In this document: positions 8,906-17,189 of the stretch, piece by piece
How the letters are laid out: every line of letters starts with the position of its first letter
Position numbering within the stretch: the stretch's first letter is position 1
Assembly (NCBI RefSeq): GCF_000165485.1
Contig: NC_014623.1
Location: forward strand, 8,636,893 to 8,700,892
Direction: 5' to 3'
DNA: 64,000 nucleotides
DNA from: Stigmatella aurantiaca DW4/3-1
Lineage (GTDB): Bacteria > Myxococcota > Myxococcia > Myxococcales > Myxococcaceae
The notes under the pieces: generated by a model
Databases searched by the model: none
Seen by the model: the letters and a program-made list of their open reading frames with translations, nothing else
What the model was told of the DNA's origin: nothing
Made by a program: the position numbers and the translations under genes

Positions 8906-9883
8906 ATGACAAAGCAGCTGGCCGGGTTCCGGCAAAACCGTCGTGCCGTGCGGGGTGCCGTTCGTTCATTCACCGCGGGGCATTCCTTGCAGTGTCTGAT
9001 GTTGTTCTCGCTGGGCTGCGGCCCCCTCACCCTCGAAGAAGAGGGCGCAAGGGTGGGCCAGCAGGAAGAGGCGCTCGACAACCGGCAGATCCGGTCCGTC
9101 AACGGCTTGTCCGTCAACGGCTTGTCCGTCAACGGTTTGTCCGTCAACGGTTTGTCCGTCAACGGCTTGTCCGTCAACGGCTTGTCCTCCGCCACGTTCC
9201 AAGGGTGGTTCACCGCGGATCCGGCCGTCCGGGACATCGTCATGCGCTACGTGGTCCAGTGCGCGGTGCCCAGCGGGCAGGAGCGAACCTTCACCCATCC
9301 CACGACGGGCGTCACCTACCGCTGGCAGGGCCTGCTGGGGCTGGCCCCTGGCTGGGCCGGCGGCGCGCAAGCCACCGTGGCCGAGCAGCAGACCGTCTCC
9401 GCGTGCATGGCGGCCCATACCAATAAGTACGGCCTGGCCGTCTCCATCTCCGTGCTGGGAAAGACGGCCCAGGGCACCCCCATTCCCACCACCCCGGAGG
9501 AGCTGGCCTCGCACTCCGTGAAGGAGGCGTGCTTCTTCGGCAACCTCTTCACCCACGAGGGCATCTACGCCGCCACCGACCGCAGCTCCCTGAATGCCGC
9601 GGAGAGCACCCCGCGCGCCTGCGGGCTGACCTCTCAGCAAGGCACCACCGAGTGCGCGCCCATTGCCCACGTGGGCTTCTGCTCGGATTTCTGCACCCCG
9701 GAGCCCTCCACCCCCTTCTATTCACAGTGCACTTACAACGGCGTGACCTACCGGCCACTCACCACCCGTATCCTCCCCTCGGACATCTACCGGTGCGGCG
9801 ACGGCGTGTGCCAATTCACCGAGCATTGCGGCACCGGCAGCACCTACGACAGTTGCGCCGCCGACTGCGGCACCTGCCCGTAA
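8906..9883 (+). CDS. NGLSV-repeat Cys-rich lipoprotein, paralogue 2
   Basis: A 325-residue protein with the same plan as its neighbours: basic N-terminus, hydrophobic stretch with a lipobox-like LFSLGC (about residue 35), six NGLS units (about 66-95), the FQGWF, LLGLAPGWAGG and EACFFGNLFTHEG blocks, and a Cys-rich end with CGDGVC and CAADCGTCP. It is clearly homologous to the other two along the whole length, so it arose by tandem duplication. The start follows a G8 Shine-Dalgarno placed right after a strong hairpin, which could modulate translation. Spacer to the previous gene is 200 bp, enough for its own promoter. Function unknown. Confidence 0.85.
   Translation: MTKQLAGFRQNRRAVRGAVRSFTAGHSLQCLMLFSLGCGPLTLEEEGARVGQQEEALDNRQIRSVNGLSVNGLSVNGLSVNGLSVNGLSVNGLSSATFQGWFTADPAVRDIVMRYVVQCAVPSGQERTFTHPTTGVTYRWQGLLGLAPGWAGGAQATVAEQQTVSACMAAHTNKYGLAVSISVLGKTAQGTPIPTTPEELASHSVKEACFFGNLFTHEGIYAATDRSSLNAAESTPRACGLTSQQGTTECAPIAHVGFCSDFCTPEPSTPFYSQCTYNGVTYRPLTTRILPSDIYRCGDGVCQFTEHCGTGSTYDSCAADCGTCP
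9101..9190 (+). repeat. 15-nt coding repeat array, 6 units (NGLSV), copy 2
   Basis: Six in-frame units AACGG(C/T)TTGTCCGTC; the last ends TCCTCC. Every leucine codon is TTG, unlike the CTG of the other two arrays, so this array seems to have homogenised on its own. Confidence 0.95.
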
Positions 9884-10051
9884 AGGGCTGTTTTCCGTTC
9901 ATTCCTCTCTAACAGGGATTGCGGATTGTTCGAGGTGCGCCAAGACCCATCGGACAAGTGGCCGCACCGTTGACCACCTCGATTCGAGCCCCGTATTCCT
10001 TCACAGCGCCGTCCTCAGCGGTTCTCTCTGGGAACACTGAAAAGGCGCACT

Positions 10052-10091
10052 GGCCGCCGTGGTCTCCACGGTGGCTTGGGGGGGGAAAAAC
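10052..10091 (+). promoter_or_regulatory. Leader hairpin and poly-G ribosome binding site, copy 3
   Basis: Stem GGCCGCCGTGG (10052-10062) / CCACGGTGGCT (10066-10076), loop TCT, 11 pairs including two G-U. Compared with copy 2, the eighth pair from the loop switches from G-C to C-G with both bases changed. A G8 run (10078-10085) lies six bases before the ATG at 10092. Confidence 0.7.
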
Positions 10092-11054
10092 ATGAAGAAG
10101 CTGCAAGCCGGGACTCGGCTGAATTGCCGCGTCATGCGTGAGGTTCTTGGTCGGTTCACCGGAGGACTTCTTTCGGGTCTGGTGCTGCTCCACGCAGCGG
10201 GCTGCGGCCCTGTCTCCCCCGTGGAGACAGAAGCCAGACAGGGCACCTCCATCCAAGCGCTCCACACCTCGCTGGGCCTGTCCGTCAACGGCCTGTCCGT
10301 CAACGGCCTGTCCGTCAACGGCCTGTCCGTCAACGGCCTGTCCGTCAACGGCCTGGAGACCGCCACGTTCCGGGAGTGGTTCAACACGGATCCCTCCCTC
10401 CGGGAAATCACCATGCACTACCTCATCCAGTGCGCGGTGCCCGCCGGGCAGGAGCGCACGTTCACCAGCTCCGTCTCGGGCCTCACGTACACCTGGTACG
10501 GCCTGCTGGGGCTGGCCCCTGGCTGGGCCCAGGGCGCGCTGCCCACGGTGCTCGAGCAGCAGGCCGTCTCCGCGTGCCTGGCGGCGCACGTGAACACGTA
10601 TGGAAAGCACGTCGCCATCTCGGTGCAGGGCCGCACGGCCCTGGGCGAAGTCCTGGCCTCCACCCCGGAGGAGTTGGAGACGTTCACCGAGGAGGAGGCC
10701 TGCTTCTTCGGCAACCTCTTCACGGAGGAGGGGACCTTCGCGGCCAACGGCAGCACCCAGCTGAAGAACTGGGAGAGCACCCTGAGGACCTGCGGCCTGT
10801 CTCCGCGCAGCGACACCCCCGGGTGCGCGCCCATCACCCACGTGGGCTCCTGCAAGAGGTTCTGCACCTGGGACAAGGAGACGCGCTCCTATACGCGGTG
10901 CACCTATCAAGGGGTGGAGTACGTGGCGCTGACGACCCGGATGCAGGCCTCGGACATCTACCGGTGCGGTGACGGGGTGTGTCAAGCCACCGAGAGCTGC
11001 GGCACGGGGAAGACCTATAACAGCTGCGCGGCCGACTGTGGGCAGTGCCCTTGA
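10092..11054 (+). CDS. NGLSV-repeat Cys-rich lipoprotein, paralogue 3
   Basis: A 320-residue third member: KKLQAG N-terminus, hydrophobic segment ending LHAAGC (lipobox), six repeat units (the first LGLSV, the last NGLET), then FREWF, LLGLAPGWAQG, EACFFGNLF and the Cys-rich tail with CGDGVC and CAADCGQCP. The start is placed at 10092 rather than an in-frame ATG at 10059, because the latter lies inside the leader hairpin and 10092 has the G8 Shine-Dalgarno at the same spacing as the other copies. A strong hairpin 27 bp after the stop probably ends the transcript. Function unknown. Confidence 0.85.
   Translation: MKKLQAGTRLNCRVMREVLGRFTGGLLSGLVLLHAAGCGPVSPVETEARQGTSIQALHTSLGLSVNGLSVNGLSVNGLSVNGLSVNGLETATFREWFNTDPSLREITMHYLIQCAVPAGQERTFTSSVSGLTYTWYGLLGLAPGWAQGALPTVLEQQAVSACLAAHVNTYGKHVAISVQGRTALGEVLASTPEELETFTEEEACFFGNLFTEEGTFAANGSTQLKNWESTLRTCGLSPRSDTPGCAPITHVGSCKRFCTWDKETRSYTRCTYQGVEYVALTTRMQASDIYRCGDGVCQATESCGTGKTYNSCAADCGQCP
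10272..10361 (+). repeat. 15-nt coding repeat array, 6 units (NGLSV), copy 3
   Basis: The central four units are identical AACGGCCTGTCCGTC. The first reads CTGGGCCTGTCCGTC and the last AACGGCCTGGAGACC, so the edges have diverged while the core stays uniform. Confidence 0.95.
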
Positions 11055-11080
11055 AGCACGCCTTCCCGAAGCCAGCCTGT

Positions 11081-11114
11081 CGCATCCCCCCCGCGTAGCG
11101 GCCCGGGGGATGCG
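11081..11114 (+). terminator. Strong GC hairpin after the third NGLSV gene
   Basis: A perfect 10-bp stem, CGCATCCCCC (11081-11090) / GGGGGATGCG (11105-11114). The 14-nt loop can form an inner CCGC/GCGG pair. There is no U-tract, as is common in high-GC genomes. Confidence 0.6.
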
Positions 11115-11194
11115 CCCGCCTCGCAGCAACCGGGCTTTGTGAAACAAGAGGGATGCTTCAGGATGCGCCCGCCTCGCTTCCCTGCCCGCCCAAC

Positions 11195-12427
11195 ATGAAA
11201 TTTCTGCGTGATCTTCGCTCGGTGCTGAATCTGACGGTCCTCGTCGCCGGCCTGGGCTACTTCGTCGACCTCTTCGACATCACCCTGTTCGGGGTTGTGC
11301 GCGTCGCGTCCCTCAAGGACATTGGCATCACCGATCCGGCGGAGATCCTCGAGAAGGGTCTGCTCATCTACAACTGCCAGATGATCGGCATGATGGTGGG
11401 GGGCCTCGTCTGGGGCATCCTGGCCGACCGGCGTGGCCGTCTGTCGGTGATGTTCGGCTCCATCCTGCTCTACTCGTTCGCCAACATCGGCAATGCGTTC
11501 GCCTGGGACGCAACGAGCTACGCGGTCTTCCGTTTCCTGGGAGGCCTGGGGCTCGCGGGCGAGCTGGGCGCCGCCATCACCCTGGTGGCCGAATCGCTGC
11601 CGAAGGACAAGCGCGGCCTGGGCACGACGGTGGTGGCGACGCTGGGCATGCTGGGCATCGTCGCCGCGGCGCTCATCGGGCAGCGCCTGCACTGGAAGAC
11701 GGCGTACCTGACCGGCGGGGTGATGGGGCTGGCGCTCCTGTTCGCGCGCTTCAAGATCTCCGAATCCGAGCTGTTCGCCAAGAAGACGGACCCCTCGCGC
11801 GCCAACCCCCTGCTGCTGCTCCAGGGCGGGCGGTTCCTCAAGTACGTCTGCTGCATCCTCATCGGGGTGCCCATCTACTTCACCACCGGCATCCTGTTCA
11901 CCTTCGCCCCCGAGCTCACCGCGGGGCTGAACGTGCAGGGGACGGTGACGGCCGGCAACGCCATCCTGTATGGCTCCTTCGGGCTGACGCTGGGAGACCT
12001 GCTCTCGGGCCTGTTCAGCCAGTGGCTCAAGAGCCGCCGGCGCGCGGTGGCGCTCAACCTGGTGCTGGGCTTCGGGCTGATGCTCGTGTACGGCCTCGCC
12101 TCGGGGCTCACCAGCACCACCATCTACCTGCTGAGCTTCCTCATCGGCATCACGGTCGGGTACTGGGCGGTGCTGGTGACCATGGCGGCCGAGCAGTTCG
12201 GCACCAACATCCGCGCCACGGTGGCCACGACGGTGCCCAACTTCGTGCGCGGCTCGGCGACGCTGGCGGCCAGCGGGTTCGCGGTGCTCAAGGGGCAGAT
12301 GCCCGTGGCCAACGCGGCGCTCCTGGTGGGCAGCATCTGCTTCGGCCTCGCGCTGCTGGCGCTCACGCGCATCGAGGAGACGTTCCACCGGGACCTCGAT
12401 TACGAGGAGGGCTCCCAGCCCGAATGA
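11195..12427 (+). CDS. Major facilitator superfamily transporter
   Basis: An inner-membrane transporter of about 410 residues with roughly 12 hydrophobic segments in two halves. The loop GILADRRGRLSVMFGS between segments 2 and 3 is the MFS signature motif, and the next segments (RFLGGLGLAGELG) fit sugar/organic acid:H+ symporters. An ATG at 11153 in frame would add 14 residues; MKFLRDLRS at 11195 looks like the natural start, although no good Shine-Dalgarno precedes either. It stands alone between the lipoprotein cluster and a convergent DUF2071 gene. Substrate unknown. Confidence 0.85.
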   Translation: MKFLRDLRSVLNLTVLVAGLGYFVDLFDITLFGVVRVASLKDIGITDPAEILEKGLLIYNCQMIGMMVGGLVWGILADRRGRLSVMFGSILLYSFANIGNAFAWDATSYAVFRFLGGLGLAGELGAAITLVAESLPKDKRGLGTTVVATLGMLGIVAAALIGQRLHWKTAYLTGGVMGLALLFARFKISESELFAKKTDPSRANPLLLLQGGRFLKYVCCILIGVPIYFTTGILFTFAPELTAGLNVQGTVTAGNAILYGSFGLTLGDLLSGLFSQWLKSRRRAVALNLVLGFGLMLVYGLASGLTSTTIYLLSFLIGITVGYWAVLVTMAAEQFGTNIRATVATTVPNFVRGSATLAASGFAVLKGQMPVANAALLVGSICFGLALLALTRIEETFHRDLDYEEGSQPE

Positions 12428-12454
12428 GCGAGCGCAGGGCGCGGCCGGGAAACC

Positions 12455-13186
12455 TCAGACGCGCTTGAGCGCGAACACCTCGACATCCACCCCTTCCGAG
12501 GCGTGCACCAGTGGGGCGCTGTCCGGACGGCGCAAGCCCACCGCCTCCAGCAGGGACTCCTCCAGCCCCTCCACGCGCGCGCTCCGCACCGGGTAGGGCA
12601 CGTGGTGCACCTGGCCGCGAAGGAGCGCCCCCCCGTGCGCGGTATAAAGGAAGTAGCGCTCCATCAAGAAGTGCTGAAGCGTCCCAGGCGAGGAGACCGC
12701 CGCGGCGCCCTCGGGCAGCCCCCGCACGGCGAACGTGGCGGGCACGGGGGCGGGCCAGCGGCGCTCGGAGCGGTAGGAGCGCCACCCGCTCGCCGCATCG
12801 TCCATGAGGGACATCCGCGAATAGAAGTACGGCAACTTGTACCAGGCCCGCGCCAGCCGCACGGCGATGCCGTTGGCCGCATCCAGGCTGAAGAAGAACA
12901 CCCCCGGGTCCTTGCCGTTCAGGTGCACGTACGTGCGCACGTTCGTCTCGTGGAAGTTGGACAGCGGGGGGAACGGGGGCAGCAGCGCGGGACGCACGCC
13001 CCGCATGGTGAAGGGCACCAGCCCGATGAACGCCCGCCCTTCATACGTGTCCAGCGAGAGCCCCGGGGGCAAGGCGCGCGCCAGCTCCTGCGCGGGCAGC
13101 TCCCAGTGGAGGAAGAGCAGCTTGCGCCAGCGCTGGTACATCACCACGCGCTCATCGGGCCGCAGCGACGGGGCGAGGCGATCCAT
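12455..13186 (-). CDS. DUF2071 (YqjF-like) family protein
   Basis: A 243-residue cytoplasmic protein. QRWRKLLFLHWELP near the N-terminus, TYEGRAFIGLVPFTM, and NFHETNVRTYV are hallmarks of DUF2071/YqjF proteins, whose fold resembles acetoacetate decarboxylase but whose role is not established. The start at 13186 is eleven bases after the stop of the 2OG oxygenase gene, so the two form an operon. A longer open frame upstream overlaps that gene and is not used. Confidence 0.8.
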   Translation of the reverse strand: MDRLAPSLRPDERVVMYQRWRKLLFLHWELPAQELARALPPGLSLDTYEGRAFIGLVPFTMRGVRPALLPPFPPLSNFHETNVRTYVHLNGKDPGVFFFSLDAANGIAVRLARAWYKLPYFYSRMSLMDDAASGWRSYRSERRWPAPVPATFAVRGLPEGAAAVSSPGTLQHFLMERYFLYTAHGGALLRGQVHHVPYPVRSARVEGLEESLLEAVGLRRPDSAPLVHASEGVDVEVFALKRV

Positions 13187-13197
13187 CCCGGGAGCGC

Positions 13198-13905
13198 TCA
13201 CGTGGGAGGGTTGTTGCCGTACATGGTCTCGGAGCGCTGGAACAGCACCCACGAGGTGATGATGTACTTGTCCCCGGACTCCGGCACGTTGCCCCGGTGG
13301 GTGTGCGTGAAACCCGCGGGGAAGATGATGAGCCGCCCGGCCTTCGACTCGACCTTGCGCTGCTGGTAGTAGAACTCCGTCTCGCCGCCCTTGCTCACGT
13401 CGTTCAGGTAGAACTGGAACGCCAGCACGCGGTGCAGCGGCTCACAGCTGGCATCCTTCGGGTAGATCTCCGAGTGCCAGTGCGGGTAGCCACCCGAGCC
13501 CTGGATGTACTTCTGCACGTTGAGGTAGCCGTAGCGGTAGAAGTAGCCCACGAGCTGATCCAGGAGGGGATCTCCCAGGGCGGCGAAGTTCTGCTCCGTC
13601 AGCGCCACCCGCTGCCCCGTCTTGGGGTCCAGGACGGCGGGAGAGACGGCGCCAATCAAGGTGTACAGGTACTTGCGCAGGTAGCTGCGCAGCGGCGGAA
13701 AGGTGCGATCCATCAGCAGCCGGACCAGGTCTTCCCAGTCCGGGGTGAGGTTCATGCACAGGTCGTAGCTGTCCTTCTTGGAGGTGTCCACGCCGTGGCC
13801 GATGCGGCCCCGCTGCACGTGGGAGCTCCGGTTGAAACGATCGATGATGTCCCGGCACAGCTTGGGGTCCAGGACACCGTCATGGATCTCGATGAAGTCG
13901 GTCAT
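13198..13905 (-). CDS. 2-oxoglutarate/Fe(II) oxygenase (prolyl-4-hydroxylase type)
   Basis: A 235-residue soluble enzyme. The double-stranded beta-helix spans about 125-225: HWHSE (His144-x-Glu146 as the probable first two iron ligands, Glu in place of the usual Asp), GGETEFYYQQ, IIFPAGFTHTHRGN (His201 or His203 as the distal ligand), and Lys213 in GDKYIITSWV to hold 2-oxoglutarate. The family hydroxylates peptidyl proline or small molecules. It heads a two-gene operon with the DUF2071 gene. The HxE triad is unusual but not unknown in the superfamily. Confidence 0.82.
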   Translation of the reverse strand: MTDFIEIHDGVLDPKLCRDIIDRFNRSSHVQRGRIGHGVDTSKKDSYDLCMNLTPDWEDLVRLLMDRTFPPLRSYLRKYLYTLIGAVSPAVLDPKTGQRVALTEQNFAALGDPLLDQLVGYFYRYGYLNVQKYIQGSGGYPHWHSEIYPKDASCEPLHRVLAFQFYLNDVSKGGETEFYYQQRKVESKAGRLIIFPAGFTHTHRGNVPESGDKYIITSWVLFQRSETMYGNNPPT

Positions 13906-14001
13906 GGGGAGGAGGCCATCCGCCTGTGTCCCGATAATATATCATCGAGATGCCCTCGGAGGACGCTTGGACGAGGGCCCGCCCCTCCGAGGACTCTCCC
14001 C

Positions 14002-14802
14002 ATGCGCCGCTTCATCGTTCTGTTGGCCACCCTCGCGTGCTTCGGAGGGTGCTCGTGTCAGGACAAGCCCCGCGCCCTTCCACCGAAGGCCGTGGCCACC
14101 GCCCCCGCACAGGCCCTCTCCGCCCCTGCCCTGCCCTCCGCGCCGCCCATTGCTCCGGAGGCCATGGAGTGGCACATGCAGGGCCGCGAGCGTGGCAAGG
14201 AGGGCCAGTTCCAGGAGGCGCTCCAGCTCTTCCAGCAGGCGCAGGCCGCCGCCCCGGACTGGCTCTTCCCGCTCTACGACACGGGCTACACGTACATCCT
14301 CATGGGCGACACCGCCAAGGCCCTCGAGACTTTCGAGCAGGTGGATGCGCGCGCGCCGCAGGGCTTCTCCGAGAGCAAGAAGTTCCTCGACAGCCTCCGC
14401 CGCGAGAAGGCGGGCACCGTCCCCCCGGGCACCCTGCGGGACTTCCTCGCCCTGCGCCAGTTGCGAGACCCGAAGCAGACCCACCAGAAGCTGGTGGCGC
14501 TCACCCAGCGCGCGCCCCAGTTCGTGCCCGCCTGGCAGGAGCTGGCCATGTCCGAGGAAGACCCCGTGGCCGCCGGCACGCTCGTGGAGAAGACGCTGGC
14601 CTTGAACCCGGACATCGAGACCCGAGGCATGCTGCTCGTGCACCAGGCCACGCTCCTGCGCCGGCGCGGCCAGCAGGACGAAGCCCTGAAGAAGCTGCGC
14701 GCGCTGGCGGGGGACGCTCAGCTTCCTCCCCGCATCACCTCGCTGGCCCGGGAGCTTCAGCAGACCCTCCCCCCGCCCGCGCCCTCGGCCCCGGCCCCCT
14801 GA
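14002..14802 (+). CDS. TPR lipoprotein
   Basis: A 266-residue exported protein with a short signal peptide ending ACFGGC (lipobox, Cys about 17), an Ala/Pro-rich linker to about 55, then TPR-like helices (GQFQEALQLFQQAQAAAPDW, then MGDTAKALETFEQVDARAP) and a second helical set near the C-terminus. It probably acts as a periplasmic or outer-membrane protein scaffold. The ATG at 14002 follows GAGGACTC. It is divergent from the 2OG oxygenase (96-bp spacer with an AT-rich patch) and convergent with the subtilase. No enzyme motif. Confidence 0.75.
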   Translation: MRRFIVLLATLACFGGCSCQDKPRALPPKAVATAPAQALSAPALPSAPPIAPEAMEWHMQGRERGKEGQFQEALQLFQQAQAAAPDWLFPLYDTGYTYILMGDTAKALETFEQVDARAPQGFSESKKFLDSLRREKAGTVPPGTLRDFLALRQLRDPKQTHQKLVALTQRAPQFVPAWQELAMSEEDPVAAGTLVEKTLALNPDIETRGMLLVHQATLLRRRGQQDEALKKLRALAGDAQLPPRITSLARELQQTLPPPAPSAPAP

Positions 14803-14921
14803 GGGACGGGCGGCGCGGCAGGGAGGCTGCCAGGAGAACCCCGGGGCAGCCCCGCAAAGACAACGGGGGCCGCGGCGCGAAGCCACGACCCCCGGTCACT
14901 CTTCCTGACGGCGGCTCCGAA

Positions 14922-16100
14922 TTACAGCGAGCGCTTGTTCAGAAGCTTGTTCACGGTGCCCGACGGGTTGCTGGTGATCTTGTTGTTGCTGGCGTTGTTC
15001 TTGATCCACGCGTCAACGGTGGCCGAGGACGCGTCGCCGTAGGTGGCCTTGTAGAGCGCGCCCACGCCCGCCACGTGCGGCGAGGCCATCGAGGTGCCGC
15101 TGATGGTGTTGGTGCCGCTGCCGATCCACGTGGAGGTGATGTCGGTGCCCGGCGCGTAGATGTCGATCAGGCTGCCGTAGTTGGAGTACGAGGCGCGCGC
15201 GTCCGTCTTCGTGGAGGCGGCCACCGTGGTGACGGCCGGGGCGCTCGCGGGGGAGAAGCCGCTGGCGTTGGCGTTGCTGTTGCCCGCGGCCACCGCGACG
15301 AACACGCCCGCGTTGGACAGGTTGGTCACCGCCGTGTTCACCGCCGACGAGGCGCTGCCGCCGAGGCTCATGTTGGCCACCGCGGGCTTGACGTGGTTGC
15401 TGGTCACCCAGTTGATGCCGGCGATGACGCCCGAGTTGGTGCCGGAGCCCGAGCAGTTCAGCACGCGCACCGCGCGCAGATTGACGCCCTTGGCCACGCC
15501 GTAGGTGGTGCTGCCGATGGTGCCCGCCACGTGCGTGCCGTGACCCTGGCAGTCATTGCCGTTCTGGCCGTCGCCCACCGCGTCATACGCGACCGCCGCC
15601 TTGCCACCGAACTGCGAGTGGTTCACCTGGATGCCCGTGTCGATGATGTACGCGGTCACGCCGGCGCCGGTGCTGGTATAGGTGTAGGTGCCGCTCAGCG
15701 GCAGGCTCTCCTGGTCGATGCGGTCGATGCCCCAGGTCGCGTTGGACTGGGTGGCCTCCAGTTGCACCACCGCGTCCTCCTCGACGAACAGGACGTTGGG
15801 ATCCTTGCGTACCTCGGCCAGCTGCTCCGCGGACAGGTCGGCGGCAAAGCCGTTGATGACGCTGTAGCTGTGGCGCGGGGTGATGCGCGAGGCGAGCGAG
15901 GCGCGGCGCAGACCGCCCTCCTGCTTCGTCACGACAATGTAAGAGCCCGGCACGGCGGTCCCGGCGGGCGCCAGCACCAGCGGCGCCTCGGCCTGACCCA
16001 CTTCGGCTCCGTCGAGCATCTCGGAGTCATTCAGCTCACCACCACAAGCGGCCAGGGCCAGGGCAGAACCAAGGAAAAGCGTGTTACGCACGGTCTTCAT
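14922..16100 (-). CDS. Secreted subtilisin-like (S8, proteinase K type) protease
   Basis: A 392-residue pre-pro-protease. N-terminal lipobox (ALAACG, Cys19), inhibitor I9-type propeptide (about 50-115, SYIVVTK to [10 protein letters not shown]), then the catalytic domain: Asp154 (IIDTGIQ), His187 (GHGTHVAGT), oxyanion Asn274 (AAGNSNAN) and Ser337 ([11 protein letters not shown]). All catalytic residues are present, so it should be active, probably in predation or nutrient scavenging. The ATG at 16100 is preceded by GGAG; an ATG 21 codons upstream lacks one. A TATAAT box lies about 60 bp upstream. Confidence 0.93.
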   Translation of the reverse strand: MKTVRNTLFLGSALALAACGGELNDSEMLDGAEVGQAEAPLVLAPAGTAVPGSYIVVTKQEGGLRRASLASRITPRHSYSVINGFAADLSAEQLAEVRKDPNVLFVEEDAVVQLEATQSNATWGIDRIDQESLPLSGTYTYTSTGAGVTAYIIDTGIQVNHSQFGGKAAVAYDAVGDGQNGNDCQGHGTHVAGTIGSTTYGVAKGVNLRAVRVLNCSGSGTNSGVIAGINWVTSNHVKPAVANMSLGGSASSAVNTAVTNLSNAGVFVAVAAGNSNANASGFSPASAPAVTTVAASTKTDARASYSNYGSLIDIYAPGTDITSTWIGSGTNTISGTSMASPHVAGVGALYKATYGDASSATVDAWIKNNASNNKITSNPSGTVNKLLNKRSL

Positions 16101-16161
16101 GGGAAACTCCGGATACATCGGGGGATGGGTGAAGCGCGCGCAAGCTACAGAACAGGTTTTC

Positions 16162-16167
16162 ATTATA
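16162..16167 (-). promoter_or_regulatory. -10 box (TATAAT) for the subtilase gene
   Basis: On the minus strand this reads TATAAT within an AT-rich stretch (about 16160-16192) that is very unlike the surrounding 70% G+C. No good -35 is seen at 16-18 bp. The start ATG is about 60 bp downstream. Confidence 0.55.
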
Positions 16168-16229
16168 CAAGCTTAAAATACGATAAAACGAGTCTCTCCT
16201 CTCAATGCCTGGCAAGGCGCGGGCGGGGC

Positions 16230-17123
16230 TCAGGCCAGCAACACAGCCCAGTCGTCCCCGGGCCGGAACACCCGCGCGCCCCACCGCGCGCACACCTCCG
16301 CGTGGTGCAAGGCCGCGGGGCCGCCTACCCAGAGGGGAACCTGGGCGGGCAACACGGCCATCAGCTCGGAGAGGGTTTGTTCGAAGGCGGCCGCGCCAGG
16401 GTTCACCACGGCCGACAGCCCCACCAGGTGGGGGCGAAGCTGCCCCACCAGGTGGCCGAGGTCCTTCACGGGGACGCGCTGCCCCAACAGGCTCACCCGG
16501 ATCCCCGCGTGCCGCAGCCGGAGCGCGGCCCCCAGCAGCCCCACCTCGTGCTCTTCGTCCGGGAAGCACCCGAGCACCGCGTGCCGCTGCCCCAGGTTCT
16601 CCGGCGCCACGTGCAGCAGGTTTACCAGCCGCGCCCGCACCACCTGGGACACCAGGTGCTCCTGGGCCACCGTCAGCGTGCCCGCGTGCCACCGGTCTCC
16701 CACCGCGCGCTGCACGGGGGCCAGCACCTCGTCGAAGGCCTTGAGGGGGGGCAGCGCCGCCAGGACCTCGTCCAGCACCTGGGAGACGCGGGTCTGATCA
16801 TAGCGCTCCGCCGCCGCGAGCACCGCCTCACGCCATTCCTCCGTGCGCGAGGTGCCCCCTTCGGCGAGCACCGGCGGAGGCACCTGCACGTGCTCCACCT
16901 CCCGGGAGGCCCATGCCGCGGCCTCGCGGATGGACATGCCCTCGCCAACGAGCTGCTTGAGCCGCCGGAGCAGCGCGACATCCTGCTCCGTGTAGACGCG
17001 ATAACCCGCGGGCGTGCGCAGGGGCCGCGGCACCCCATAGCGGCGCTCCCAGGCGCGAATGAGTTCCGGGCTGACGCCCGACAGTTCCGCGGCGATGTGG
17101 ATGCGATAAGTGCGCTCGGCCAT
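16230..17123 (-). CDS. carH: CarH-type B12-dependent light-sensing repressor (MerR family)
   Basis: A 297-residue transcriptional repressor. N-terminal MerR winged helix (about 5-75, YRIHIAAELSGVSPE, RAWERRYG), a helical domain with the W-x9-EH signature (Trp145, Glu155-His156), then a cobalamin-binding Rossmann domain with E-x-H-x-x-G (His192, predicted lower axial ligand). From Thermus and Myxococcus CarH it is known that adenosylcobalamin makes the repressor a DNA-binding tetramer in the dark and light breaks it. The Trp to His spacing of 47 fits that family, so AdoCbl photosensing is expected. It is the last gene after crtE-carA, 127 bp beyond carA. Confidence 0.9.
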   Translation of the reverse strand: MAERTYRIHIAAELSGVSPELIRAWERRYGVPRPLRTPAGYRVYTEQDVALLRRLKQLVGEGMSIREAAAWASREVEHVQVPPPVLAEGGTSRTEEWREAVLAAAERYDQTRVSQVLDEVLAALPPLKAFDEVLAPVQRAVGDRWHAGTLTVAQEHLVSQVVRARLVNLLHVAPENLGQRHAVLGCFPDEEHEVGLLGAALRLRHAGIRVSLLGQRVPVKDLGHLVGQLRPHLVGLSAVVNPGAAAFEQTLSELMAVLPAQVPLWVGGPAALHHAEVCARWGARVFRPGDDWAVLLA

Positions 17124-17189
17124 GCGGGCAGGAAGTTCGCGGTTCAGGTCTCAGACGCCGCGAGCCCGCGGTTCCAGGCCATCCGCTCA

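Noticed and set aside
10059..10091. Earlier ATG for the third NGLSV lipoprotein
   Set aside because: It lies in the arm of the conserved leader hairpin and lacks a Shine-Dalgarno; the ATG at 10092 has the same G-run spacing as its paralogues.
7911..10361. Short tandem repeats considered as CRISPR arrays
   Set aside because: Units are 15 nt, directly adjacent, without spacers and in frame with the lipoprotein genes.
7911..10361. NGLSV repeats considered as the pentapeptide-repeat (A-D/N-L-x-x) fold
   Set aside because: The residue before the central Leu is Gly and the one before that Asn, which does not fit the small-Asn/Asp-Leu pattern; only six units are present, too few for a normal helix.
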